From an uncultured Eubacteriales bacterium (lineage in GTDB: Bacteria; Bacillota; Clostridia; Oscillospirales; Oscillospiraceae), in NCBI GenBank assembly GCA_900549475.1, contig UROF01000001.1, positions 1 to 64,000 of the forward strand: 64,000 nucleotides of DNA, written 5' to 3'. The notes beneath the pieces are model-generated. The model had not been told where the DNA came from and ran no database searches. It worked only from the letters and a program-made list of their open reading frames with translations. Each line of letters begins with the position of its first letter. Within the stretch, counting starts at the first letter, position 1. Positions 16,450-25,871 of the stretch are shown here, piece by piece. The position numbers and the translations under genes were made by a program.

Positions 16450-18807
16450 ATGCTGCAACACGACGCTTTGATCAGAAAACTTTCTCTGACGGAGAAGATC
16501 CGGCTGTGCACTGGCGGAGATTTTTGGCATACACTGAGCCTCTCTGATCACGATATTCCTTCGGTGAAAGTAGCCGACGGACCCCATGGGGTGCGGTGTC
16601 AGGGCGGAAAAGGCGACATGCTGGGTCTGAATGAGTCTGCTCCTGCTACCTGTTTCCCGACGGCTGTTACGTCTGCCGCCTCCTGGGATACGAAGCTCCT
16701 GGAGGAGGAGGGAAGAGCCATCGGAGAGGAGGGGACGGCGTTCGGCTTAGCAGCGGTTTTGGGGCCTGGTGCCAATATCAAACGGGACCCCCGCTGCGGG
16801 CGGAACTTTGAGTACTTTTCCGAGGACCCGCTCCTTTCCGGTAAGCTGGCCGCTGCCTGGATCAGGGGAGAGCAATCTGCAGGACCCGCCTGTAGTCTCA
16901 AACACTTTGCCGCCAACAATCAGGAAGCATACCGCGGGAATGGAAACAGCCTCGTGGACGAAAGAACTCTCCGGGAGATCTATCTCAGAAGCTTTGAGAT
17001 CGCTGTAAAGGAGGGAAAACCCCGTACCGTAATGTGTGCCTATCCTCGGCTCAATGGGGTTTTCTGCAGTGACAATCGGTGGCTGCTGACGAAAGTGCTG
17101 CGGGAGGAGTGGGGATTTGACGGTCTTGTGATGACAGACTGGGGCGCTATGAATGATCGGGCGGCGGCTTTCCATGCTGGCTGCGATCTCAACATGCCCG
17201 GCGGCAGTAAATATGGGGAAAAATCCACCATTAAAGCAATAAAGGAAAACACCTTGTCAGAGACTGAAATTGATAGCTGTGTGGATCGCGTATTGGATTT
17301 TGTGCAGCACGCCCCAAAGGCAGGAGATGGAATATTTGACAAGGAGGCTCATCATCTGCTTGCCCGAAAGATTGCAGAAGAGGGAGCGGTACTGCTCCAG
17401 AACCGGGGAGCTGTTCTGCCCTGTAAGATGGAAGATATAGCCCTGATCGGCTATATGGCAGGGGACATGCGATACCAGGGGGCGGGCAGCAGTCATATTA
17501 ATCCTACAAAACAGACCCAGATCATCGATGTCCTGCCGGAGGTCCCCTGGGTGCCTTGCTGTGAAGCGGATGGCTCTGTGACAGAAGACGGCCTTGCGCA
17601 GGCAGTTCAGGCCGCGGAAAAAGCGAGAGTGCCGGTAGTGGTGGCGGGGCTGCCTGCTCCATGGGAGTCGGAGGGATTTGACCGGGAGAGCCTCTCCCTG
17701 CCCGAAGGGCATAACCGGATGATCGAAGCGGTAGCGGCGGTGAATCCCAGAACAGTGGTGGTTTTGCTGGGAGGCGGCGTCATGGAGCTGCCCTGGCAGG
17801 AACAGGTAGCTGCGATTCTCTACATGGGACTGCCCGGTCAGGCGGGTGGTGATGCGGCGGCCCGGCTGCTGACCGGACAGGTGGTCCCCTCCGGTAAGCT
17901 GGCGGAGACCTGGCCTTTGTCTCTGGATGATGTGATCTGCCAGGATACTTTTGGGAAAAAGACCGCGGAGTACCGTGAGGGAATTTATGTTGGTTACCGG
18001 TATTATGAAAGTGCAGGGGTAGCGGTACGATTTCCCTTTGGGTTTGGCCTCTCTTATACCACCTTTTCCTATAGCGGAATGATGGTAGAGGAGGATAGGG
18101 CCGCGCTGCGTATCTCTGCTACCATTACAAATACTGGCAATGTTTCTGGCGGAGAAGTCGTTCAGCTCTATGGAGTGCCGCCTGCAGGCGGTCCTTATCG
18201 CCCTGCGAAAGAACTCCTGGGCTTTGAGAAAGTATTCTTGCAGCCTGGAGAGAGCAAAATTGTGACACTCTCTTTAGAGAAAAGTGCTTTCTCCCTGTGG
18301 CAGGGGGGATGGCAGCTGTCGCCGGGGGAGTACTGCTTACAGCTAGGAGCCTCCAGCAGGGATATCCGGTTGGAAACAAAGGTCCTGATTTCAGGTACAC
18401 CACTGCTTGCACCCGGGTGGCAGAAGGACAGCTGGTATGAAACACTGGCGGGCCGTCCAGAGAGATCGGACTGGGAGAAGCTGATGGGTGGCCCTGTCCC
18501 GGTGGCGGAGGAGCGGAAGAAGGGGAGTTTTGACCGTAATTCCACTCTGGGTGAAATGCGGGATCATTCCTGGCTTCCCGCATTGGCCTGCTGGGTCACG
18601 GAGCGGGTGGTGGCAGCAAAGCACGGCCGAGACAGATCCTCACCGGAATATAAAATGATGATGGCCTGTTCTACCGGGGCTCCCATCCGACATATCGTTA
18701 TCAACAGTGGTGGCCTTCTGCCGGAGTGGCTGGCTGACCTTTTGCTGGAAGCAGCCAACGGAAGGTTCCTTTGCGGGATTAGGAAACTATTTACTCGAAG
18801 AAAATAA
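16450..18807 (+). CDS. Glycoside hydrolase family 3 (beta-glucosidase-like)
   Basis: 785-aa cytoplasmic GH3 enzyme. The N-terminal (beta/alpha)8 barrel carries KHFAANNQE and the nucleophile Asp in VMTDWGAM; the second alpha/beta domain contains ESEGFDRESLSLP; a fibronectin-III-like domain follows (SYTTFSYS, ATITNTGNVSGGEVVQLY). The C-terminal ~100 residues are an extra tail seen in some clostridial GH3 proteins. There is no signal peptide. Start ATG 16450 lies after AAAGAAAGGA; the earlier in-frame start lies inside the terminator. Exact substrate (beta-glucoside, beta-xyloside) cannot be read from sequence. Confidence 0.88.
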   Translation: MLQHDALIRKLSLTEKIRLCTGGDFWHTLSLSDHDIPSVKVADGPHGVRCQGGKGDMLGLNESAPATCFPTAVTSAASWDTKLLEEEGRAIGEEGTAFGLAAVLGPGANIKRDPRCGRNFEYFSEDPLLSGKLAAAWIRGEQSAGPACSLKHFAANNQEAYRGNGNSLVDERTLREIYLRSFEIAVKEGKPRTVMCAYPRLNGVFCSDNRWLLTKVLREEWGFDGLVMTDWGAMNDRAAAFHAGCDLNMPGGSKYGEKSTIKAIKENTLSETEIDSCVDRVLDFVQHAPKAGDGIFDKEAHHLLARKIAEEGAVLLQNRGAVLPCKMEDIALIGYMAGDMRYQGAGSSHINPTKQTQIIDVLPEVPWVPCCEADGSVTEDGLAQAVQAAEKARVPVVVAGLPAPWESEGFDRESLSLPEGHNRMIEAVAAVNPRTVVVLLGGGVMELPWQEQVAAILYMGLPGQAGGDAAARLLTGQVVPSGKLAETWPLSLDDVICQDTFGKKTAEYREGIYVGYRYYESAGVAVRFPFGFGLSYTTFSYSGMMVEEDRAALRISATITNTGNVSGGEVVQLYGVPPAGGPYRPAKELLGFEKVFLQPGESKIVTLSLEKSAFSLWQGGWQLSPGEYCLQLGASSRDIRLETKVLISGTPLLAPGWQKDSWYETLAGRPERSDWEKLMGGPVPVAEERKKGSFDRNSTLGEMRDHSWLPALACWVTERVVAAKHGRDRSSPEYKMMMACSTGAPIRHIVINSGGLLPEWLADLLLEAANGRFLCGIRKLFTRRK

Positions 18808-18820
18808 TTTGATTGAAAAG

Positions 18821-18861
18821 AGAACTCCCGAAGGCCGATCGTTCCTTCGGGAGTTCTTTTG
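18821..18861. terminator. Bidirectional terminator, GH3 / beta-lactamase-fold gene
   Basis: 14-bp stem AGAACTCCCGAAGG/CCTTCGGGAGTTCT with AAAA before and TTTT after, in a convergent gap. Confidence 0.85.
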
Positions 18862-18888
18862 AATCATGATGCGGCGTGGGCCCACAAC

Positions 18889-20610
18889 TCAGTTTTCCGG
18901 CCGCAGAGGGATCTCCGGGGAGATGAGCTGCAGGGATTTATAGCGCAGGTAATCGTCCTCTGTCCCGCCCAGAGCCAAGAGCAGCAGGGGCTTATAGAGG
19001 GTAGCATCTGCGGCTTTCCGAAGTTTTTTATAGACATAAGGTACGCCGGGTGTCTCTGTCTGCCGAAGGAGAGCGCCGTCCGGTGTCAGGATCAGCTTTA
19101 TGATCCGCACACTGGGTGTCTCCAGAAAGGCCAACTTGATATAAAAGACCGGCCGCTCCTCTTCATCGTGGGTGAATCGCCCGGAGACTGCCACCTGATA
19201 GATATCACCATTCATATCCAGCTGACTGATCTGCGGTTTTCCCAGGCCCACAGGAAAGCGGTAAGCGGCGTTGTTCTCCCGATAGATCAGCTCCGGCAGT
19301 TCGCCGCGGACGCTGATGGCCACAGACGCCAGGCCAGAGGTATAATTGTTGTGAAGAGCCTGGAGCGCCATAGGCAGAAGGCCCACAGAGGCAGCTTTTG
19401 GGTCAGCGGCTGCAAAGGAGCGGTGCAGGAATGGTTCAGCTTGTTTATCAAGAGGCACTGTAGGACGGGAATAAGCGGAGAGCTCAGTGACGTAATTCTG
19501 GAGCCGTGCAGTGCTTTCCGGGTCCTCTGGCAGAGAAGCGGGAAACTGTCCGCCAAAATACCGGTCGACGATCTCGAAGTAGCGGCTCTCCTGGTAATCT
19601 GTATCCGCGCCTGCGTTGGTGACGAGAAGGATACCGCTGTCCCGGAAGCCGAGGACGTTTTGGCCCAGCATGCCGTTGAACAGGAAGGTGTGCGATTTGC
19701 GTCCCACCCAGATCTGATAGCCGTAATCAAAATCTCCCAGTTCCGGCGGCGGACTGGCATGTGCGGAGGTGGCTGCATGGATATACTCGGAAGAGATCAG
19801 CTGTCGGCCCTGCCAGAGGCCGTTGTTCAAAACCAGCTGGCCCAGTTTGGCGATGTCCTCTGGCCGGATATACAGCCCCCAGCCTCCTTTTTCGATTCCG
19901 GCGGGACAGGTTTCCCACAGCACGTCCGTGATCCCCATGGGGTCAAAGAGGTGCTCCTGGAGGAAGGGAAGAAGACCCTTTCCGGTTTTGCGGCGGACGA
20001 TGACGGAGAGCATATAGGTGTTGAGGCTGTTGTAGTGGAATTCTGTTCCCGGATCGCCTTTCAGGGAGGAGTTGAGGAAAGCCTTGCTCCAGTCGGTTTC
20101 CGACAGGGCCTCCGGCTCGCTGAACAGTACACCGGCCCGCATCGTCAGTAGATCCTCTACTGACATATTTTTCAATCTCCGGCGGGCGGCGACAGAGACG
20201 ATGTCCTCAAACAGATCTGCGATTTTGTCATCGAGATGAAGAAGGCCGTCGTCGATCAGAAGGCCGATAGCAAGAGAAGTGATACTTTTGCAGGCGGAAA
20301 AGGTATGTTTGGGGGCTGTCAGCACCTGGCTGTCAAAGCTGGCAGCGCACAGCAGCTGTCCATGGCGCAGGATCAGAACATCCTGCATGAACAGATCACC
20401 GCCCCGATTCAGTTCTTCCAGAAATCTGCGGATATGGTCAGAGGATATGCCCTGAGATTCCGGTGTAGCCCGGGGAAAGGGCTGCTGGGGATCCCGGAGG
20501 GGAAGTGCCTTCTTTTCAGCCGCGGAAGGCAGGAAGGGCTCCGTCACATTCCGGACATCAAATATTCTGGTCAGAAGCTGATAGGTTCGGCTGGCAGTGG
20601 AGAAATTCAT
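18889..20610 (-). CDS. Beta-lactamase-fold serine hydrolase
   Basis: 573-aa protein with a class C beta-lactamase/penicillin-binding-like domain: S-x-x-K in SACKSIT (near residue 107) and Y-x-N in HYNSLNTY. No signal peptide is seen, so it is probably a cytoplasmic esterase/amidase-type hydrolase and not an antibiotic-resistance enzyme. The C-terminal ~200 residues form an additional beta-rich domain. ATG 20610 has AAAGGAG nine bases before it; a TTG two codons upstream is less likely. A minus-strand promoter TTGAAG-18-TACAAT lies about 80 bp upstream. It is transcribed alone. Confidence 0.82.
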   Translation of the reverse strand: MNFSTASRTYQLLTRIFDVRNVTEPFLPSAAEKKALPLRDPQQPFPRATPESQGISSDHIRRFLEELNRGGDLFMQDVLILRHGQLLCAASFDSQVLTAPKHTFSACKSITSLAIGLLIDDGLLHLDDKIADLFEDIVSVAARRRLKNMSVEDLLTMRAGVLFSEPEALSETDWSKAFLNSSLKGDPGTEFHYNSLNTYMLSVIVRRKTGKGLLPFLQEHLFDPMGITDVLWETCPAGIEKGGWGLYIRPEDIAKLGQLVLNNGLWQGRQLISSEYIHAATSAHASPPPELGDFDYGYQIWVGRKSHTFLFNGMLGQNVLGFRDSGILLVTNAGADTDYQESRYFEIVDRYFGGQFPASLPEDPESTARLQNYVTELSAYSRPTVPLDKQAEPFLHRSFAAADPKAASVGLLPMALQALHNNYTSGLASVAISVRGELPELIYRENNAAYRFPVGLGKPQISQLDMNGDIYQVAVSGRFTHDEEERPVFYIKLAFLETPSVRIIKLILTPDGALLRQTETPGVPYVYKKLRKAADATLYKPLLLLALGGTEDDYLRYKSLQLISPEIPLRPEN

Positions 20611-20752
20611 AGGCAATGGCTCCTTTGATCGGCTGGAAATACCCCAAAATATACATTGTTCCAGTACAGCATGGAAAGAAAATAGTGAAAGTATTGTACC
20701 ACAGTTTGGCAGACAACTTCAACCGCATCTTTTTTGGTGTTCGTGAGGAATA

Positions 20753-20781
20753 TTGACCTTTTTATAAGCATCAGGTATGAT
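20753..20781 (+). promoter_or_regulatory. Sigma-A promoter of DUF3841 gene
   Basis: TTGACC (20753-20758), 17 bp, TATGAT (20776-20781), with the start codon at 20812. Confidence 0.65.
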
Positions 20782-20811
20782 AAAAGAGAAGAAAAGAAAG
20801 GAGACGGCAAA

Positions 20812-21393
20812 ATGGAGACAGTGACATTATATACCCGACAGAATGACAAGACACTGGCTGAATTGGAGCGCAATGGCCGAATCATCAACCGAAGATTGTT
20901 TGTCCGTCTCCATTTTGGAGACTGCGCGGATCTTTTCCTCCGAAGCTATGAGTGGTTTGCTGAGGAGGCTGCCAAGCGGGTGCCTCGTCCCAAGGGGGTG
21001 GAGCTGTCCATCTGGTGTTCCATCAGCCGGGAAAACTGTCTGAAGCCCATTGAAGGCACGGTAGTATATGTGCTGGAAGTCCCTAAGGATCTGGTGATCT
21101 ATTTTGATGAGGAAAAGTGGGACTATGTGCTCAACCAAATCTACCTGCCGGAGAGCGAAAGTGACGCGGCAGCTTATAAGGCCCATCTGCGGGAGATCGG
21201 GGTCAGTGATGGTTTTCAGTTTTTCCAGGGGCGCTACGCCGGGAAATATCCGGAGGAAGTGGCGCGGATCCGGGAGAGCTGGAAGCGGGTGTTCACCATC
21301 GATCACTGGGGGATCTTCAACGTCTGCGGTAACATCTGGGAGATCCGCCAGGAGTGGGTAAAGCGGATCGTCCACCCGGGAGAGACAGTATAG
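20812..21393 (+). CDS. DUF3841 domain protein
   Basis: 193-aa soluble protein recognised as DUF3841-like from its opening ETVTLYTRQ and the W-rich closing segment (IDHWGIFNVCGNIWEI). Function unknown. Start at ATG 20812 with AAAGGAG upstream; the open frame continues 26 codons higher, but that part overlaps the promoter. It is a single-gene transcript with its own promoter and terminator. No membrane segment or catalytic motif is evident. Confidence 0.75.
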   Translation: METVTLYTRQNDKTLAELERNGRIINRRLFVRLHFGDCADLFLRSYEWFAEEAAKRVPRPKGVELSIWCSISRENCLKPIEGTVVYVLEVPKDLVIYFDEEKWDYVLNQIYLPESESDAAAYKAHLREIGVSDGFQFFQGRYAGKYPEEVARIRESWKRVFTIDHWGIFNVCGNIWEIRQEWVKRIVHPGETV

Positions 21394-21415
21394 TTGGCTC
21401 TGTCGAAGGAAAGAG

Positions 21416-21452
21416 AAAGCCAGGCTGGCAAGCTTGCCAGCCTGGCTTTTTG
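21416..21452. terminator. Bidirectional terminator, DUF3841 / aminotransferase
   Basis: A nearly perfect palindrome, AAAGCCAGGCTGGCAAG and its complement, followed by TTTTTGTTTTTT. Confidence 0.9.
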
Positions 21453-21462
21453 TTTTTTGCTA

Positions 21463-22629
21463 TCAGGCCATTTTCTTCTTGATGTCCGCCAGACGATTGA
21501 GGGCCTCGTAGAGGGTCTCATCCTTCTTGGCAAAGTGGACACGGACGATATCGTTGACATCCTCCATGAAGAAGGAGGTACCGGGCACACAGGCCACGCC
21601 CACCTTGTGGGCCATCTCCTCACAGAACTGAACATCGCTCTGACCGGGCTTCATATAGGGTCCGATGTTGGCCAATACGAAGTAAGCACCCTGGGGATCA
21701 GTAAAGGGGATGCCAATGCTCTTGAGGCCATCAGTGAAGATCTTCTTCATATGGGCATAGTGAGCACCGAACTCCTCGTAGTAGCTGTCGGGCATATCCA
21801 GGCCTACGATAGCGGCCTCCATCAGGGGAGAGGGGGCGCCCACGGTGTTGAAGTCGTGGTACTGCTTGATGCGGTCCATGATGGGCTGGGGGGCGATGGC
21901 GTAGCCCAGACGCCAGCCGGTGACGGAGTAGGTCTTGGAGAGGCTGGAGCAGCTGACCGTGCGTTCCCACATGCCGGGGAGGCTGTTCATATAGATGTGC
22001 TTGTGGCCTTCGTAGACGATGTGCTCGTAAACCTCATCCATGATGGCGTAGACATCATACTTGATGCACAGGTCCGCAATGAGCTTCAGCTCTTCATAGG
22101 TAAACACCTTGCCGCTGGGATTGGAGGGGTTGCAGATCAGGATCGCCTTGGGCCCCTGCTTGAAGGCATCCTCCAGCACATTGGGATCAAAGTTGAAAGC
22201 AGGAGGCACCAGAGGAACGAAAATGGGCTCGCAGTCGGCCATAATGGTCTGGGCCCGATAGTTTTCAAAGTAGGGGGAGAAGATGATGATCTTATCTCCA
22301 GGGTTGGTCAGGGCAAAGATGGAGTCCACCATGGCTTCGGTAGAACCGATGGTTACCACCATCTCCGTGTTGGGATCCAGCTTCCGGCCCATGAAGCGGC
22401 CGCACTTGCGGGCCAGAGCCTCACGGAAGTTGGGAGCGCCCATGGTGATGGGGTACTGATGGGGCCCTTCGTAGCTCACCTCCGCCAGCCGGTCCAGCAT
22501 AGCCTTGGGGGGATCAAAGTCAGGGAAGCCCTGGGCCAGGTTGATGGCGCCGCAGTCGATAGAGATGCGGGTCATCCGGCGGATGACAGAGTCGGTAAAC
22601 AGCTTATTCTTTCTGCTCATTTCCTGCAT
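21463..22629 (-). CDS. PLP aminotransferase, class I/II (aromatic/aspartate type)
   Basis: 388-aa fold-type I aminotransferase. The PLP lysine is in SLSKTYSVTGWRLGY; NPSNPSGKV and YAIMDEVYE are the other cofactor-site motifs. It sits downstream of an ACT-domain protein and a phenylacetate-CoA ligase on the same strand, so it most likely interconverts aromatic amino acids and arylpyruvates. The reaction runs in either direction, so it could serve fermentation or synthesis. Substrate assignment rests on context. Last gene of a three-gene operon. Confidence 0.88.
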   Translation of the reverse strand: MQEMSRKNKLFTDSVIRRMTRISIDCGAINLAQGFPDFDPPKAMLDRLAEVSYEGPHQYPITMGAPNFREALARKCGRFMGRKLDPNTEMVVTIGSTEAMVDSIFALTNPGDKIIIFSPYFENYRAQTIMADCEPIFVPLVPPAFNFDPNVLEDAFKQGPKAILICNPSNPSGKVFTYEELKLIADLCIKYDVYAIMDEVYEHIVYEGHKHIYMNSLPGMWERTVSCSSLSKTYSVTGWRLGYAIAPQPIMDRIKQYHDFNTVGAPSPLMEAAIVGLDMPDSYYEEFGAHYAHMKKIFTDGLKSIGIPFTDPQGAYFVLANIGPYMKPGQSDVQFCEEMAHKVGVACVPGTSFFMEDVNDIVRVHFAKKDETLYEALNRLADIKKKMA

Positions 22630-22661
22630 AGTATGACACCTCGATTATATCAGTAGTAGAT

Positions 22662-23093
22662 TCAGCGGATGCCCAGATTTTCACTGGAGATAGGTTCCAA
22701 ACCGTTGTCTTTCAGGACGGAGATCAGTTTATCCGTGTCCGCCACGCGGAACACCATGTGGGCCAGACCGTTTACCTGGCCAAAGACGGAGTACATGTAC
22801 TCCACGTCAATATTCTCCTTAGCCAGTACATCCAGCACCTTGGCAAGGCCGCCGGGCTGGTCAGGTACACTCACCGCCACCACCGGAGTCATGGACAGGA
22901 TGAATCCCTGCTCCAGCAGAGTGGTGGCTGCCGCCTGGGGGTTGTCGGCGATAAGGCGCAGTACGCCATAGTCGCTGGTTTCCGCGATGTTGATGGCCCG
23001 GAGGTCAATGCCTTTCTGTGCCAGCACGCCGGTGATCTCGGCCAGTTGGCCTGCCCGGTTCTCCAGAAATACAGAGATCTGATGAATGGTCAT
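22662..23093 (-). CDS. Tandem ACT-domain regulatory protein
   Basis: 143-aa protein consisting of two ACT domains (ISVFLENRAGQLAEITGVL, then AVSVPDQPGGLAKVLDVL). ACT domains bind amino acids and control enzymes. Paired with an adjacent PaaK-type ligase, it may sense aromatic amino acids. ATG 23093 has AAGGGAG nine bases upstream; a TTG seven codons earlier overlaps the ligase stop. No catalytic domain is present. Confidence 0.85.
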   Translation of the reverse strand: MTIHQISVFLENRAGQLAEITGVLAQKGIDLRAINIAETSDYGVLRLIADNPQAAATTLLEQGFILSMTPVVAVSVPDQPGGLAKVLDVLAKENIDVEYMYSVFGQVNGLAHMVFRVADTDKLISVLKDNGLEPISSENLGIR

Positions 23094-23110
23094 GTTTCGA
23101 TACTCCCTTC

Positions 23111-24409
23111 TCAAATCTTGCGCTTGTCGATAACACGTACGGCCTTGCCCTCGCTGCGGGCAATGGATTTGGGCGCCACCAGGCGGACCTTGGCGTAGAT
23201 GCCCAGCATAGCCTTCAAAGCAGCCACCAGGGACTTCTCCATGTCGGTGATCTTGGCCAGGGAGTCAGAGAAGTTCTCCGGAGTCATCTCCACCATGACC
23301 TCCAGGGTATCGCTGTTGTTGACACGGTCCACGATGATCTGATAGTTGGCGGGGTAGCCCTGCTCCAGAAGGACAGTCTCGATCTGGGACGGGAACACGT
23401 TCACTCCCTTGACAATGAGCATATCGTCGCTGCGGCCCATGGGCTTGCACATCTTCGCAAAGGTACGGCCACAGGAGCACTTTTCACGGGTCAGGATGCA
23501 GATATCACGGGTGCGATAGCGCAGGAGGGGGAAGGCCTCCTTAGTGATGGAGGTGAATACCAGTTCGCCCTTGCTGCCCTCGGGAAGAACCTCGCCGGTA
23601 TCGGGGTCGATGATCTCGGCGATGAAGTGGTCCTCGTTGATGTGCATGCCGGTCTGCTCGCTGCACTCGAAGGCCACGCCCGGACCGCTGGTCTCGGTAA
23701 GACCATAAATGTCGTAGGCCTTGATGCCCAGCTTTGCCTCGATATCCCGGCGCATCTCCTCACTCCAGGCCTCGGCGCCGAAGATGCCGGCCTTGAGCTT
23801 GATCTTGTCCTGAAGGCCGCGCTCATGGATACTTTCCGCCAGATAGGCAGCGTAAGAGGGGGTGCAGCAGAGGATGGTAGAACCCAGGTCCACCATAAAC
23901 TGCAGCTGCCGGTCAGTGTTGCCGGAGGACATCGGCAGTGTCAGGCAACCTACTTTGTGGCTGCCGCCGTTGAGGCCGGGGCCGCCGGTAAAGAGGCCGT
24001 AGCCGTAGGAGACATGGCAGACATCCTCGTTGGTGCCGCCGGCTGCGGTGATTGCCCGGGCGCAGCAGTCCTCCCACAGGTCAATGTCGTGTTGGGTATA
24101 GAAAGCTACTACACGGCGGCCAGTGGTGCCGGAGGTGGACTGGATGCGGACACAGTCCTTCAAAGGCTTGGCCAACAGGCCGTAGGGGTAAGCGTCCCGC
24201 AAGTCATCCTTGGTGAGGAAGGGGAGCTTGTGGAGGTCGTCCACACTCTGGATGTCGGCGGGAGTGACACCCTTTTCTTCCATTTTCTTGCGGTAGTAGG
24301 GGACATTATCCCACACATGCTGCACCTGCTTGACCAGGCGCTCGTTCTGCCAGGCCAGAATTTGCTCCCGGCTGGCACATTCAATCTCGGGCTGGTAATA
24401 TCTTTCCAT
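23111..24409 (-). CDS. paaK: Phenylacetate-CoA ligase (PaaK family)
   Basis: 432-aa adenylate-forming ligase of the PaaK type: AMP-binding TSGTTGRR, YGLTETSGPG, and the C-terminal MGRSDDMLIVKGVNVFPSQ hinge. The family activates aryl acids such as phenylacetate or indoleacetate to CoA thioesters with ATP. The N-terminal residues WDNVPYYRKKMEEKGV are characteristic. ATG 24409 has AAAGGA nine bases upstream and is preferred over the start 12 codons earlier. Together with the IorAB genes nearby, aryl acetate to arylacetyl-CoA to arylpyruvate is the expected flow, or the reverse with energy gain. I could not find a convincing promoter; the upstream gap is shared with the fluoride riboswitch on the other strand. 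Confidence 0.87.
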   Translation of the reverse strand: MERYYQPEIECASREQILAWQNERLVKQVQHVWDNVPYYRKKMEEKGVTPADIQSVDDLHKLPFLTKDDLRDAYPYGLLAKPLKDCVRIQSTSGTTGRRVVAFYTQHDIDLWEDCCARAITAAGGTNEDVCHVSYGYGLFTGGPGLNGGSHKVGCLTLPMSSGNTDRQLQFMVDLGSTILCCTPSYAAYLAESIHERGLQDKIKLKAGIFGAEAWSEEMRRDIEAKLGIKAYDIYGLTETSGPGVAFECSEQTGMHINEDHFIAEIIDPDTGEVLPEGSKGELVFTSITKEAFPLLRYRTRDICILTREKCSCGRTFAKMCKPMGRSDDMLIVKGVNVFPSQIETVLLEQGYPANYQIIVDRVNNSDTLEVMVEMTPENFSDSLAKITDMEKSLVAALKAMLGIYAKVRLVAPKSIARSEGKAVRVIDKRKI

Positions 24410-24509
24410 GAGGTTTGGTCCTTTCGGAATGGATTTGATCTGCAACTTTATCTGCTGAGCAGAGACTTTTGGTAGAAAACGGAAATTTTCGCTAAAACAA
24501 AAACTGTAC

Positions 24510-24538
24510 TTGCAAATTTTGCTGTACGCAGTTATAAT
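24510..24538 (+). promoter_or_regulatory. Sigma-A promoter of fluoride riboswitch transcript
   Basis: TTGCAA (24510-24515), 17 bp, TATAAT (24533-24538). CTGTAC occurs as a direct repeat on either side of the -35 box. Confidence 0.7.
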
Positions 24539-24544
24539 GACCCC

Positions 24545-24606
24545 TTGGGAAAGAAGTACTCCCTTGGGAAACCTAAACCGCTTATGATAAGCTGATGACT
24601 TCTGCG
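24545..24606 (+). ncRNA. Fluoride riboswitch (crcB motif) aptamer
   Basis: The 3' half matches the crcB motif closely: AAACCGC, a short P3 hairpin GCTTA-TGA-TAAGC, then CTGATGACTTCTGC. The 5' half is GGG...CCC (24547-24563), and its loop AGAAGT (24552-24557) is complementary to ACTTCT (24598-24603), the diagnostic pseudoknot. It lies 6 bp past a -10 box and upstream of a cation:proton antiporter, a known fluoride-regulon member. Confidence 0.85.
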
Positions 24607-24642
24607 ATGATGTATCGTAGAGTTATCAGCTTATTTATTTTT
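24587..24642 (+). terminator. Expression-platform terminator of fluoride riboswitch
   Basis: ATAAGCTGAT (24587-24596) pairs with ATCAGCTTAT (24625-24634), followed by TTATTTTT. The 5' arm is part of the aptamer core, so fluoride binding and terminator formation exclude each other, giving an ON switch. Confidence 0.85.
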
Positions 24643-24663
24643 GCGAAAAAAGGAGAAGAAAAT

Positions 24664-25859
24664 ATGCTTACTTCACTGGCTTATGTTTTTTTGGCAGGAT
24701 TAGCTGCTGCAGCCTTGTGCCAAAAATCAAGCTTCCGCGGATTATCGGCATGCTTTTTGTCGGCATCCTCTTGGGACCCTACGCGCTCAATTTGCTGGAC
24801 AGTTCGATCCTCGGCATTTCTGCTGATCTGCGGCAAATGGCGTTGGTCATTATCCTGATCAAAGCAGGGCTCTCATTGAATCTGTCCGATCTAAAGCAGG
24901 TGGGGCGACCTGCGCTCCTTATGTCCTGCCTGCCCGCCACTTTTGAAATCATTGCCTATACGCTCCTTGCCCCTGTTTTCTTTGGGGTAAGCTGGGTGGA
25001 AGGCGCCATTATGGGGGCTGTTTTAGGCGCGGTGTCACCGGCAGTTGTCGTTCCCCGCATGGTTACGTTAATGGAAGGGAAGTGGGGGACCGGGAAGAGC
25101 ATTCCTCAGATGATCCTGGCCGGGGCCTCCATGGACGATGTGTATGTCATTGTCCTGTTCTCCACTTTTACGGGAATCGCTCAGGGTGGCACCATGTCTG
25201 CTGTCAGCTTCCTTTCAATCCCTGTTTCCATCCTTTCAGGAATTGCTGTCGGCGGCGGGGTCGGGCTCCTGCTTGCTTCCTTTTTTGAAACAAACTATGC
25301 CCACCACAACTGCATCCGCAACAGTACAAAAGTGATTATTATCCTGGGGGTCTCCTTTTTCCTGCTGGCGGTGGAAGACTGGCTGGATGGAATCTTGCCT
25401 TTCTCCGGCATCCTGGCTGTGACAGCCATGGCCTGCGCGATCCATCTCAGATGCCCCCGACCGGTGGCAGATCGCCTGTCCCAGAAATTTGGCAAGCTGT
25501 GGCTGGCCGCAGAGGTGATCCTGTTCGTCCTGGTGGGAGCCGCGGTAGATATCCGTTACACGCTGGAGGCGGGCGTAGGAGCGGTAGGGATTATCTTCGC
25601 CGCTCTGGCCATCCGGGCCATCGGCGTTCTGGCCGCTACTGCCGGGACGGCGCTGAATCGAAAAGAGAAATTATTCTGCGTTATCGCCTACCTGCCGAAA
25701 GCCACGGTCCAGGCTGCCATCGGATCTGTCCCCCTGGCCCTTGGGCTTCCGTGCGGTAAGCTGGTGCTGTCAGTAGCGGTACTCGCCATCCTCCTGACAG
25801 CACCACTGGGGGCATTTGGAATGGACGCCACTTACCAGAAGCTGCTGGAGAGGAGCTGA
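24664..25859 (+). CDS. Fluoride-regulated cation:proton antiporter, apparent frameshift
   Basis: Na+/H+ exchanger-fold (CPA superfamily) membrane protein of about 398 aa once the two frames are joined. The 5' frame starts at ATG 24664 (AAGGAG eight bases upstream) and encodes the first helix up to ALCQK. The family sequence then continues in another frame as IKLPRIIGMLFVGILLGPY. The break falls on a run of five A (24722-24726); one more A would join the frames exactly. Without the repair, translation from GTG 24717 would have no ribosome site and lack the first helix. Later segments (GAVLGAVSPAVVVPRMV, GASMDDVYVIV) are intact. The cause could be sequencing error, phase variation, slippage, or true inactivation. 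Confidence 0.75.
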
Positions 25860-25871
25860 TCCTGCTGAGGA

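Noticed and set aside
18889..20610. Antibiotic-resistance beta-lactamase
   Set aside because: Has SxxK and YxN motifs but no signal peptide and an extra domain; more likely a housekeeping esterase-type hydrolase.
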